A stretch of 64,000 bases of DNA from Ensifer sp. MPMI2T (lineage in GTDB: Bacteria > Pseudomonadota > Alphaproteobacteria > Rhizobiales > Rhizobiaceae), in assembly GCF_004827385.1 (NCBI RefSeq), contig NZ_SRXN01000019.1:1-64000 (forward strand), read 5' to 3'. The notes beneath the pieces are model-generated. The model had not been told where the DNA came from and searched no databases. It saw only the letters and a list, made by a program, of their open reading frames with translations. How positions within the stretch are numbered: position 1 is the first letter of the stretch; every line of letters begins with the position of its first letter. Shown piece by piece: positions 25,214 to 33,476 of the stretch. The translations under genes and the position numbers were made by a program.

Positions 25214-26614
25214 TTAACATAAGGTTCTGGCACCGCCTTGCCAAGGCAAACCGCCAGGTCCCTCTCCATTTCTGTCAAAAACATCGTGTACCGGCGGAGC
25301 GGGGTAACGTACGCGCCCGAACAGCAACGCGACCGCATCCGCCATAGTCCGGTCAAAACCGGGCAAAAAGGTGTCGTAAAGGGCGATGCGGCATTCGACT
25401 TTCGCCCGGATCGCGCCGGCGACTTCGGCTTGCGCCGGAGCAATATGTGGCGCGGCCCGAGCGGCCCGTTTGGCGACGCCCGGCGGCAGACCGGCGTCGA
25501 TAAGCCGCTGATTCCATTGGCTATCCTGCTCAGAGGCCGTCACGACCACCGGGTGGCGTCCGCCGTTCGTTACGTTGAAGCGCCCGTCCCACACGTTCGT
25601 CTCGCCGGGATCGATAACGCAAGCGGACAGGCTGCGCGCCTCACGGTAGAGATAGAGGCCGTTCGGGCGCCTGTCGTAGACGACCCCTCCCGCCGTCATT
25701 CGTCCCGGCAGGCCCGTTTGCAGAAAGCCGGATATGCGCTCGATCGTCGCATGCCCCGGCAAATGATTGCGGCCGCCGAGGACTGCGGCGACGGACAGAA
25801 GCGCACGGCGCCAATCGGCATCGCTCATGTTTGCCGCCTGCGCCAACGCAACCTCGGCCGCTATGCCCTCGTGGACGCGGACATGGCTCTCGATCAAGGC
25901 GGCTGCCCGCGCCGATGACGCGGCCCTTTGCGCTGCACTCCACGGAGCTACCGGCGCCTCTTGCGAGCCTTGGAGTTCGGAACGCACACGAACACGCTCG
26001 AACCGGGGATTGGCGTTGCTCGGATCATCGAACCATTTGACACCCCGCGCGGTCAGGAATGCGCGTATTTCGGCACGGCTGAGGCCAAGGAATGGTCGCA
26101 AAACCCAGATGCGGCGCCCGTAAAGCATGGTGCGCGCCATGCCCGCGCTGCCTGGCCCCTCCCCCTCGCCGCGTGCACTGCGCATCGCGATCGTCTCGCG
26201 CTGATCGTCTCGCGTATGTCCGGTGGCAATGCAATCGCCGCCGAGCGCGGCGGCAGCATCCGCCAGCAGTTCGTAGCGTTTCTGGCGCGCAGCCGCCTGG
26301 ATGCCGGTTCGCGGCTTGTCGCCTTGCCAGCAGCGGACAAGATGAGGCACACCGAGCTCGGCACAGAACGCCGCCACGGCTGCCGCTTCCTCTGCGGATT
26401 CCGGTCTCAAACGATGATCGATCGTGCAGGCTGCGAGCGAGAATCCTTCGCGATCTCCGTTACCGATCGCGGAATGCAGGGCGATAAGAAGCCCCTTGGA
26501 GTCGCTGCCTCCGGAGACGGCCACGAGAATCCGGCAAGGTTTGGCGAAGCAACGCAGGAATTGTTTGGCCGCGGCAATGACGGCTTCGGGCACGCGGCGC
26601 GCCTCAGCAGCCAA
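25214..26614 (-). CDS. tilS: tRNA(Ile)-lysidine synthetase
   Basis: A 466-residue enzyme that attaches lysine to C34 of the CAU-anticodon isoleucine tRNA so it reads AUA. The PP-loop is AVSGGSDSKGLLIALHS (SGGxDS with one residue between). Further motifs are ATGHTRDDQRETIAMR and RPFLGLSRAEIRAFLTARGVKWFDDPSNANPRFERVRVR. The start overlaps the end of cpoB by 11 bases, so the two genes are translated as one operon. The C-terminal part is less conserved, as usual for the family. Confidence 0.93.
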   Translation of the reverse strand: MAAEARRVPEAVIAAAKQFLRCFAKPCRILVAVSGGSDSKGLLIALHSAIGNGDREGFSLAACTIDHRLRPESAEEAAAVAAFCAELGVPHLVRCWQGDKPRTGIQAAARQKRYELLADAAAALGGDCIATGHTRDDQRETIAMRSARGEGEGPGSAGMARTMLYGRRIWVLRPFLGLSRAEIRAFLTARGVKWFDDPSNANPRFERVRVRSELQGSQEAPVAPWSAAQRAASSARAAALIESHVRVHEGIAAEVALAQAANMSDADWRRALLSVAAVLGGRNHLPGHATIERISGFLQTGLPGRMTAGGVVYDRRPNGLYLYREARSLSACVIDPGETNVWDGRFNVTNGGRHPVVVTASEQDSQWNQRLIDAGLPPGVAKRAARAAPHIAPAQAEVAGAIRAKVECRIALYDTFLPGFDRTMADAVALLFGRVRYPAPPVHDVFDRNGEGPGGLPWQGGARTLC

Positions 26615-27638
26615 AGCGGCTCTGCTCGCTCGACACCTTTGCTCTTACGGCGGGCGAAGCCTTGGGGTAGCGCTTGTTCACCTCGCGCAGCGTGGCGCAG
26701 GCGGTTTCCTTGTTGTCGAGAGCGCCGAGCGACATGCCGAGCTTCAGCAGCATCTCGGGCGCCTTGGGCGATTTGCCGTGCGCCTGATGCGCATTCAGGA
26801 AGGTCTTCGCTGCGTCGCTGTACTTGCCCTGCGAATATTGGGCTTCACCCATCCAGAAACTGGCGTCGGCCGCCTTGTCGCCATTGGGAAAGACGTCGAG
26901 ATAGTCACGGAATTCCTGTTCCGCCATGGCGTAATCGCCGGAAAGCACGTGTCCGTAGGCGGATTGGTAGAGATCGCCGGGATTGTCGAGAGAAGCGGTT
27001 TGCTGCTCGGTGCCTGGATTGGCGTTGATACCCGCATCGCCACCGGAATTCGCCGCCCCGGTGTCTACACCGGGGAGCGTGGCGTTGGCGCCCGGCTGTG
27101 CGTCAGTTGTGGCCGATATCGGATTGCCACTCTCGTCGAAAATAATCTGCCCCAACGTTGTCGGCGGCGCAGCACCCATCGAGCCGCGATTGGCGCCTGT
27201 TGCCGCCATGTCGCTGCCGTCCGCAGACGGTGCCACCGTGGTCTGGCTATCCGTCACCCCGGGGGTGACGGACGCCTGATCACTGGACTTCGGCGTTTCG
27301 AGTGCGCCGCTCTTCTTCGAAGAGGACTTGCCGTTTTCGAGATCCTGGAAGCGGAACTCGTTGTCCTCCTGGAACTTCCGGATCTGTTCCTGCATCTGCA
27401 GCAACTGGAAGCTCATTTCCTCGATACGCCCGTTGAGCGAGCGGATCTGTTCCTCGAGTTGACCGATCCGTCCGAGGTCGGCCGACTGCACCTTAGCCAC
27501 CGGCAAGTTCTGTTTGCTGGCGGCATCGGTTTGGGTCGAGCGGGCGAAGAGCCCGGAAAGTGGCATGGCATTCGCCGCTGGCCCGAGACCCGAGAGGGTC
27601 ACAAGACCAATCAGTCCTGCCACGACAAATTTCTTCAT
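26604..27638 (-). CDS. cpoB: Cell division coordinator CpoB (YbgF, Tol-Pal associated)
   Basis: A 344-residue periplasmic protein: signal peptide MKKFVVAGLIGLVTLSGLGPAANA, then a coiled coil at about 55-105 (RIGQLEEQIRSLNGRIEEMSFQLLQMQ) that trimerises in relatives, a low-complexity linker, and a C-terminal TPR domain (LYQSAYGHVLSGDYAMAEQEFRDYLDVFPNGDKAADASFWMGEAQYSQGKYSDAA). CpoB links Tol-Pal function to peptidoglycan synthesis at division. The frame is open far upstream, but the ATG at 27638 begins the signal peptide. It lies after pal and overlaps tilS. Confidence 0.93.
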   Translation of the reverse strand: MKKFVVAGLIGLVTLSGLGPAANAMPLSGLFARSTQTDAASKQNLPVAKVQSADLGRIGQLEEQIRSLNGRIEEMSFQLLQMQEQIRKFQEDNEFRFQDLENGKSSSKKSGALETPKSSDQASVTPGVTDSQTTVAPSADGSDMAATGANRGSMGAAPPTTLGQIIFDESGNPISATTDAQPGANATLPGVDTGAANSGGDAGINANPGTEQQTASLDNPGDLYQSAYGHVLSGDYAMAEQEFRDYLDVFPNGDKAADASFWMGEAQYSQGKYSDAAKTFLNAHQAHGKSPKAPEMLLKLGMSLGALDNKETACATLREVNKRYPKASPAVRAKVSSEQSRFGC

Positions 27639-27794
27639 TTCATTTGTCCTGTTCGAATACCGAATACTCCCACCCCTGCGATCACGGTCCGCGATACTCG
27701 ATACTGTCGCCGATTCTAAAGGTGAGTGCCGCACAGTTTTCCAATCGCTGTGAAAAAGCAACGGAGTTCGGCTAAAGTGTGGTAAAAAAGAAAA

Positions 27795-27811
27795 GGCGGC
27801 CCGCGGCCGCC
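27795..27811 (-). terminator. Terminator-like hairpin after pal
   Basis: GGCGGCC / GGCCGCC pair around three bases, followed by TTTTCTTTTTT on the minus strand, 30 bases after the pal stop. It probably reduces read-through into cpoB. Confidence 0.75.
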
Positions 27812-27841
27812 CCTTCAAACTTCTCTTCAGTGACCGGGCGA

Positions 27842-28372
27842 TTACATGCCGGCGCCGCCGAGAACGGTAACGGCGCGGCGGTTCTGCGACCAGCAGGAAA
27901 TGTCGTCGCAGACGGCAACCGGCTTTTCCTTGCCGTAGGAAATCGTGCGCATACGGTTCGCTGGAACGCCGCGGTTGGCGAGATAGTCGCGGGTCGCAGC
28001 GGCACGGCGGGCGCCGAGCGCCAGGTTGTACTCGCGGGTGCCGCGCTCGTCGGCGTGGCCTTCGATCGTGATCGCGTAGTTCGGGTACTTCGCCAGCCAT
28101 TGAGCCTGACGGTCGAGCGTCGCCTGGGCGTCGGCGCGGATGGAGCTGGAATCGGTGTCGAAGAAGATGCGGTCGCCGACGTTGACGGTGAAGTCCTGCT
28201 GCGAGCCCGGCGTTGCAGCACCTGCGCCCAGGCCGAGGCCGGCGGCATCATTCGGCAGGTTCTTTTTGGAAGCGCAGCCGGCAAGAGCGAGCGTCATGAC
28301 GAGAGCGATCATGACAGGATTGCGGGCGATGGTCTGCATGCGGCTCGCGGCCGGGGTGTCAATTCGGCTCAT
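27842..28372 (-). CDS. pal: Peptidoglycan-associated lipoprotein Pal
   Basis: A 176-residue outer-membrane lipoprotein of the Tol-Pal system. A signal peptide ends in the lipobox LALAGC, with the Cys near residue 33 becoming lipidated. The OmpA-like C-terminal domain (about 65-170) carries the peptidoglycan-binding motif region TIEGHADERGTREYNLALGARRAAATRDYLANRGV. A second ATG at 28339 would still give a complete signal peptide. It works with TolQRAB, encoded just upstream in the same direction, to constrict the outer membrane at division. Confidence 0.95.
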   Translation of the reverse strand: MSRIDTPAASRMQTIARNPVMIALVMTLALAGCASKKNLPNDAAGLGLGAGAATPGSQQDFTVNVGDRIFFDTDSSSIRADAQATLDRQAQWLAKYPNYAITIEGHADERGTREYNLALGARRAAATRDYLANRGVPANRMRTISYGKEKPVAVCDDISCWSQNRRAVTVLGGAGM

Positions 28373-28762
28373 GGGCCGGGTCTCCTTGGAAGTGTCTGAT
28401 TCACGGTTGCCAGACTGTAACCGGAAGCGGTTAATTGCTTTTCAACTGTTATGGTTAACAAATCCATAATTTGCGTGGGGCGCCTGCTAGAACAGCACTT
28501 TGCGGCGAGAAAGCGGCACATCGGCCACATTTCCCGCCGCTTCTGTGGACACCCGATCACGATGATCTTGGATCGATCGCAAATGTGATCGGTTCTGGTC
28601 CACGCTATCCGGAGATGCACACCGGAGATGCACGCCGGTCTTGGGCTGCAACATACACAAAAACAAATGAAGCGCGCCGCGTGAATCGGTCGCGGCGCGC
28701 TTCAGCAAGTAGAGATGTGGGGTGCGGGCGGAGAGAACCGCCCACACTTCTCCTCCTCCGCT
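28373..28762. other. Intergenic region tolB-pal
   Basis: No gene is supported in these 390 bases. The part next to pal is AT-rich (28430-28470) and likely contains a pal promoter. The other end holds a diverged copy of repeat family A. Confidence 0.6.
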
Positions 28763-28766
28763 CTAT
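28718..28766. repeat. Diverged copy of repeat family A next to the tolB stop codon
   Basis: Read on the minus strand it gives TAGAGCGGAGGAGGAGAAGTGTG...GGCGGTTCTC..CCGC, the same order of elements as the better copies at 30101, 46356 and 55341. The tolB stop codon (28763-28765) falls inside it. Confidence 0.55.
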
Positions 28767-30073
28767 TCCATCAGAGGCGACCAGGCCGGGTCGGATGCAA
28801 AGCCTTGTGTCTGGACCGGCTGCTCGTTGTAACCGGTGAGGTCGATCGAATAGAGCTGCGGCCCACCGGCACCGGCGTTCTGGCGGAAGAACATCAGCAC
28901 GCGGCCGTTCGGTGCCCAGGTCGGGCCCTCGTTGTGGAAGCCGGTGGTGAGGATGCGCTCGCCCGAGCCGTCCGGCTTCATGACCCCGATCGAGAACTTG
29001 CCGCCCGACTGCTTGGTGAAGGCGATGAGATCGCCGCGCGGAGACCAGACCGGCGTCGAATAGGAACCGTCACCGAAGGAAATGCGCGTCTGGCCCGAAC
29101 CGTCGGCGCCCATGACGTAAAGCTGCTGCTTGCCGCCGCGGTCGCTTTCGAAAACGATCCTGCTGCCGTCCGGCGAATAGGACGGCGACGTGTCGATCGC
29201 TGCGGTGTTGGTGAGCCGCGTCGTGGTGCGCGAGCGCAGGTCCATCGTATAGATGTTCGCGTTGCCTTCCTGCTGCAGGCTCATGATCACCCTCTGGCCA
29301 TCCGGCGAGAAACGCGGTGCGAAGGTCATGCCCGGGAAGTTGCCGACCACCTCGCGCTGCCCCGTCTCGAGCTGCAGCAGGTAGACGCGCGGCTGCTGGT
29401 TCTCGAACGACATGTAGGTGATTTCCTGACGGTTCGGCGAAAAGCGCGGCGTCAGCACGATGTCGTTTGAATTGGTGAGCGCGCGGGCATTGGCCCCATC
29501 CTGATCCATGATCGCGAGCTGGCGCTTGCGCGCCGTCTTCGGACCGCTTTCGGCGACGTAGACGATGCGGGTATCGAAATAACCCTTTTCGCCGGTGATC
29601 CTCTCATAGATCGCGTCGGCGATGATGTGGGCAACGCGGCGCCAGTTTTCCGGCTGCGTGTAGAATTGCTGGCCCAGCATCTGCTGGCCGGCAAAGGTAT
29701 CCCACAGGCGGAATTCCGCCTTCAGTCGGCCGTCGCCTTCCTGAGTGACGCGTCCCGTCACGAGCGCCTGGGCATTGATGACCTTCCAGTCCTCAAATCG
29801 CGGCGCAGCATCGGGATTCGAAATCTTCTCGATGAAGGCTCCCTTGTCGATCGGGGCGAAAAGACCGGAACGCTTGAGATCGGCAGCGACGACGTCGGAG
29901 ATCTTCTGACCGAGTTCCCCCTGCAGGAAGTCGGTCACCGCGATCGGCAACGGCTCGACGTTGCCCTTGTTGATGTTGATCTCGACGAGTGCGTTCGCGG
30001 GCGAAACCATGAGCCCACAGCCTGCGAACATCACCATCAGAAGGCGGAAAATATTGCGTCTCAGCATTTCCAT
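28763..30073 (-). CDS. tolB: Tol-Pal system protein TolB
   Basis: A 436-residue periplasmic protein. A signal peptide ([21 protein letters not shown]) is followed by the N-terminal alpha/beta domain ([40 protein letters not shown]) and a six-bladed beta-propeller built from repeats such as [35 protein letters not shown] and [30 protein letters not shown]. TolB binds Pal and interacts with TolA. Two start codons six bases apart (30073 and 30067) are possible. A copy of repeat family A separates it from tolA. Confidence 0.96.
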   Translation of the reverse strand: MEMLRRNIFRLLMVMFAGCGLMVSPANALVEININKGNVEPLPIAVTDFLQGELGQKISDVVAADLKRSGLFAPIDKGAFIEKISNPDAAPRFEDWKVINAQALVTGRVTQEGDGRLKAEFRLWDTFAGQQMLGQQFYTQPENWRRVAHIIADAIYERITGEKGYFDTRIVYVAESGPKTARKRQLAIMDQDGANARALTNSNDIVLTPRFSPNRQEITYMSFENQQPRVYLLQLETGQREVVGNFPGMTFAPRFSPDGQRVIMSLQQEGNANIYTMDLRSRTTTRLTNTAAIDTSPSYSPDGSRIVFESDRGGKQQLYVMGADGSGQTRISFGDGSYSTPVWSPRGDLIAFTKQSGGKFSIGVMKPDGSGERILTTGFHNEGPTWAPNGRVLMFFRQNAGAGGPQLYSIDLTGYNEQPVQTQGFASDPAWSPLME

Positions 30074-30100
30074 AAAGCCTTTCAGCCTCTCATTTTCTGG

Positions 30101-30151
30101 ACGGGATGAGGAAAAGTGCGCGCGGTTTTCCGCCCGCATCCCCGCCCCAAC
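30101..30151. repeat. Copy of repeat family A between tolA and tolB
   Basis: ACGGGATGAGGAAAAGTGCGCGCGG... pairs with ...GGTTTTCCGCCCGCATCCCCG to give a long imperfect hairpin. It lies within the tol operon, starting 28 bases before the tolB ATG and ending 5 bases from the tolA stop codon. Confidence 0.8.
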
Positions 30152-30155
30152 CTGT

Positions 30156-31226
30156 TTAGAGCATTGAGCTCGGGTCGAAATTGACGACGACCTCGCTCCA
30201 TGAATCGTATTTGTCGGCGGGCAATCCCTTGAAGGGTGCGGACTTGAGAATGGCGCGGCGAGCGCCGCCCATGAGCGCCCGGCGCGCCGCATCGGAGCCA
30301 CCGGTCGCTTCCACTTCGGGCTCGCCGATCAACTCGCCGTTCGGGTCGAGCCGCATCGTGACCTTGATGCGCACATCCGCGGCATCGGCCATGCCGGGGA
30401 TGATTGACCAGTTGTTCTGGATCTGCCCGCGAAGCGCGTCCATCTCGCTCTGCGAAAGCGTGTTGCCGCTGGTCGTCTTCTTGCCCCCGAGCGCCGCCTC
30501 CTCGGTCGAACGCTTCGCGCCGCCGCCGGACGATTCCTGCTTGTTGAGCAGCGCTGCGATCTCGTCGGCATTGAAGTCGCTTTCCTTGGCGGAGGACGCC
30601 TTCTTCTGCTCCTTCTTGGCCTCTTCCTTCTTGCGCTCCGGCGTCTTGGCCGTCTGCGCCGGCTTTTCGACCTTGGGCTTGGCCATCGGCGTCGGCACCT
30701 TGTCGGGCAGCGCCTCGGCCTCCGGGTTCTCGGCCGGCTGCTCCTCGGCGGGCGCCGGTTCCGGCTTGGTCTCTGGCTTTACCTCCTGCTTCGGCTCGGG
30801 CAGCGCGGCAACTTCCGTCGCGGGCTCGGAAGCCGGCTCGGGCTCCTCGACCTTCTGGATCTCTTCCTTGACGGGATCCGGTGTCGGCAGCGCCTTCTCG
30901 GTCTTCTCCGGAGCGGCGGCCGATTCATTCTGGACCGGCTTCGTGTTGGGCGTCGGCGGCGTCTTCAGATCCACGTCGTTGTCGCCGATATTCTCGGCGT
31001 TCTCGACCGGGGTCGGCTTTTTGGTCGGAACCGGGGACGCCTTCTCCTTCGCGGGAGCCTTCTTGTCACCCTGCTGGATCTGCGTGATCGATTCGATCGG
31101 GACGATGTCGACCGGCAGCGCCTCGACATCCGCGACCTCGAAGTCGGCCGGGCTACCGAGCGAAACCAGCGCCCAGGTCAGCACCAGAGCGTGGAGGACA
31201 GCAGATGTTGCGAGACTGCCCTTCAT
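30156..31226 (-). CDS. tolA: Tol-Pal system protein TolA
   Basis: A 356-residue inner-membrane-anchored protein spanning the periplasm. One N-terminal transmembrane helix ([19 protein letters not shown]) is followed by a long Pro/Glu/Lys/Ala-rich rod (about 60-260) and a C-terminal TonB-like domain ([55 protein letters not shown]). It carries energy from TolQR to the outer membrane. The rod is low-complexity with many PEP/KPEP-type units. It lies nine bases downstream of tolR. Confidence 0.93.
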   Translation of the reverse strand: MKGSLATSAVLHALVLTWALVSLGSPADFEVADVEALPVDIVPIESITQIQQGDKKAPAKEKASPVPTKKPTPVENAENIGDNDVDLKTPPTPNTKPVQNESAAAPEKTEKALPTPDPVKEEIQKVEEPEPASEPATEVAALPEPKQEVKPETKPEPAPAEEQPAENPEAEALPDKVPTPMAKPKVEKPAQTAKTPERKKEEAKKEQKKASSAKESDFNADEIAALLNKQESSGGGAKRSTEEAALGGKKTTSGNTLSQSEMDALRGQIQNNWSIIPGMADAADVRIKVTMRLDPNGELIGEPEVEATGGSDAARRALMGGARRAILKSAPFKGLPADKYDSWSEVVVNFDPSSML

Positions 31227-31235
31227 GACCGGGGA

Positions 31236-31688
31236 TCACTTTTCCTGTTCTTGCAGCGTGACAAGGCCGAGATTCTTGAAACCGGCGGCCGAGATGCGTG
31301 CCATCACCTTCATCACCGTGCCGTAGTCAGCGTTGGTGTCGCCGCGCACATAGATGCGCTCGTTATAGCCGGTGGTGGCGATTGCCTCGAGTTTCGGAAC
31401 GACCTCGTCGATGCCGATCGGCGTTTCCTGCAGGAAGATTTCACCAGCCGGATTGACCGAAACGGTAATCGGCTGGGTATCGGAGTTGAGCGCCTTGGCC
31501 TGCGTCTCCGGCAGATCGATCGGCACACCCACCGTCATCATCGGTGCCGCCACCATGAAGATGATGAGCAGCACCAGCATCACGTCCACGAAGGGCGTGA
31601 CGTTGATTTCGCTCATGATCGCTTTCTTGCCATTGCGCCGACGACGCCCGCCGCCCGAACCCTTGGCTCCGCCAACTGCCATACCCAT
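31236..31688 (-). CDS. tolR: Tol-Pal system protein TolR
   Basis: A 150-residue ExbD/TolR-family protein. After a basic Gly-rich N-terminus ([18 protein letters not shown]) comes [25 protein letters not shown], the single transmembrane helix whose Asp (in FVDVMLVLL) is the proton-path residue. The periplasmic C-terminal domain follows ([32 protein letters not shown]). It forms the proton-driven motor with TolQ, encoded 27 bases upstream. Confidence 0.96.
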   Translation of the reverse strand: MGMAVGGAKGSGGGRRRRNGKKAIMSEINVTPFVDVMLVLLIIFMVAAPMMTVGVPIDLPETQAKALNSDTQPITVSVNPAGEIFLQETPIGIDEVVPKLEAIATTGYNERIYVRGDTNADYGTVMKVMARISAAGFKNLGLVTLQEQEK

Positions 31689-31715
31689 CAGCGTGGTCTC
31701 CGTGCTCGAGGGTCG

Positions 31716-32435
31716 TTATTGCGCGGCCTGGCGCGAGGACTGCAGCTTCTCGTCGATCTGCCGCGACAGGATGGCGGAGAATTCGTCGGCAAAGGCCTCC
31801 ATACGCGCCGTCAGCTTGCCGGCATCGGCGGAAAACTTGTTGTAGGCGATAACGGCCGGGATAGCGGCGAGCAGGCCGATGGCGGTCGCAAGAAGCGCCT
31901 CGGCGATACCGGGCGCGACGACGGCAAGGTTGGTCGATTTTGAGCCGGCGATTGCCTGGAACGAGGTCATGATGCCGACGACCGTGCCGAAGAGACCGAT
32001 GAAGGGAGCGGCCGAGCCGATGGTCGCCAGCGATCCGAGCCTTGCCTCGAGCGTCTCGGACTCACGGGCGAGCGTCACGTCCATGGCGCGGTCGATGCGC
32101 ATCTGCAGGCCGATCGGCGAGCGGGCGCCGCGCTCGAAGCTCTTCTTCCATTCGCGCATAGCGGAGACGAAGATCGCGCCCATGCCGGCCGTCTGCCGGT
32201 CGGAGAGCGTGCGATAGAGCTCTTCAAGCGATTGACCGGACCAGAAAACCTGCTCGAAATTGTCGAGCTGGCGGCGAACACGGCCATAGTTCAATGTCTT
32301 GTCGACGACGATACCCCAGGTCCAGACCGAGGCTGCGATCAACCCCAGCATGACCAGCTTCACGACAAAGCCCGCTTCCATGAACAGCGACCAGAGGGTC
32401 ACATCGCTCGTCGCGGCCAATCCAACCTGTTCCAT
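31716..32435 (-). CDS. tolQ: Tol-Pal system protein TolQ
   Basis: A 239-residue inner-membrane protein of the MotA/TolQ/ExbB family, the motor channel of the Tol system. Three transmembrane helices are visible: [27 protein letters not shown] near the N-terminus, [24 protein letters not shown], and [32 protein letters not shown]. The ATG at 32435 is chosen because sequence upstream is not family-like. It is the first tol gene here; the usual preceding gene ybgC lies at 36104, beyond ku-like and ligD genes. Confidence 0.96.
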   Translation of the reverse strand: MEQVGLAATSDVTLWSLFMEAGFVVKLVMLGLIAASVWTWGIVVDKTLNYGRVRRQLDNFEQVFWSGQSLEELYRTLSDRQTAGMGAIFVSAMREWKKSFERGARSPIGLQMRIDRAMDVTLARESETLEARLGSLATIGSAAPFIGLFGTVVGIMTSFQAIAGSKSTNLAVVAPGIAEALLATAIGLLAAIPAVIAYNKFSADAGKLTARMEAFADEFSAILSRQIDEKLQSSRQAAQ

Positions 32436-32724
32436 CGTTTCCAGTCCCCGAATCCAAATACCCGGCAAGAGCGGTTCATGCTCATGACCGGGTCGCCCAA
32501 ACGTCCTGTTGCAAAAATGCCCCGGCATCGCCGCTGATCGCGGCATTGCGATCTAATGCTTCAGGTTGCCTTCTTGCCGTCAATTTTGGTCAAAGGATGA
32601 CGTGCACTGCACAAATCCTAATACACGGATTAAGACACCATTATGGTTAAAGGAATGTTACCGGGCAGACATTCCTGTGCCGGACGCTCTGGAACTTCAC
32701 CGCGCCATAGCACGTTTCTCCCGC

Positions 32725-33009
32725 ATGACCCTCCAGATGTCCGGAAAAGAGAAATCAGCGCCCCGACGGCTCGATCCCCGCGACAGGCTGATTCTTGCGC
32801 TCTACGCGCAATTGAAGGCCGAGCGGGAGACACGCAGCGCCTTCGAGGAGGCGATCGCAAACGGCGTGCTTTCGAAGGAGGTGCTCCAGGCGCTGCTCGC
32901 CGATCCCGTCCCCGCCGTCACCGGCGAGCACATCGCCGCCATCGAGCGCGTGCTTGCCCGTGAGCCTCCTCGCGACGAACCAGAGCCGCGCCGCAGGCTC
33001 GGCCGGTGA
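32725..33009 (+). CDS. Small protein of unknown function upstream of the ku-like gene
   Basis: A 94-residue ORF whose stop codon overlaps the GTG in the 5' part of the ku-like gene. Its middle is a helical segment (DRLILALYAQLKAERETRSAFEEAIANGVLSKEVLQALLADPVPAVTGEHIAAIERVLA) flanked by Arg/Pro-rich tails. No family is recognised. A start at 32737 is also possible. The tight spacing to the ku-like gene and ligD suggests one transcript. It could be a real small gene or an incidental open frame; base composition is like its neighbours. Confidence 0.5.
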   Translation: MTLQMSGKEKSAPRRLDPRDRLILALYAQLKAERETRSAFEEAIANGVLSKEVLQALLADPVPAVTGEHIAAIERVLAREPPRDEPEPRRRLGR

Positions 33010-33020
33010 ATGGGGGAACG

Positions 33021-33467
33021 ATGCCGGCTCGCGCACTCTGGAAAGGTCAACTTCGTCTCTCGCTGGTTTCGATCCCGATCGAACTGTTCAGCGCGACCCG
33101 CCCGGGCGCCAGCGTCTCTTTTCGCCAGATCCACAAGCCTTCGGGCAAGCCGATCCACTACCAGAAGGTGGTGGAAGGCGTCGGGCCGGTCGACGTCGAC
33201 GACATCATCGAGAAGAAAACCGCACCTTTCGACGCTAACGCCTTCAAGGACAACTATACGGCGGCACTGAAGGAACTCGTCAAGCGCAAGATGAAAGGCA
33301 AGTCGACGCGCGTCACCGTCGAGGAAGGCGAACGCCCAGAACGGCGCGGCGACAATGTCGTTGACCTGATGGCGGCGCTGAAGAAGAGCCTCGAAGGCGG
33401 CGAGGGCAAGAAACCGCAGGCAAAGGCGCAATCCTCCTCGCGCCGCGGCCGGCGGAAATCGGCGTGA
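33021..33467 (+). pseudogene. ku: Internally deleted Ku protein gene
   Basis: A 148-residue frame that starts and ends like bacterial Ku but lacks the middle. Residues 1-60 (RALWKGQLRLSLVSIPIELFSAT, SFRQIHKPSGKPIHYQKVVEG, GPVDVDDI) are the Ku N-terminus. Residues 64-148 (EKKTAPFDANAFKDNYTAALKELVKRKMKGK, then NVVDLMAALKKSL) are the Ku C-terminus. Bacterial Ku is normally about 250-300 residues, so some 100-130 residues of the DNA-encircling barrel and dimer core are missing, in frame, near 33195-33215. It cannot form a normal Ku ring. It is called here as a deletion remnant; a short retained protein is possible. The ATG at 33021 has GGGGGAA upstream. Confidence 0.75.
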
Positions 33468-33476
33468 GGACGATCC

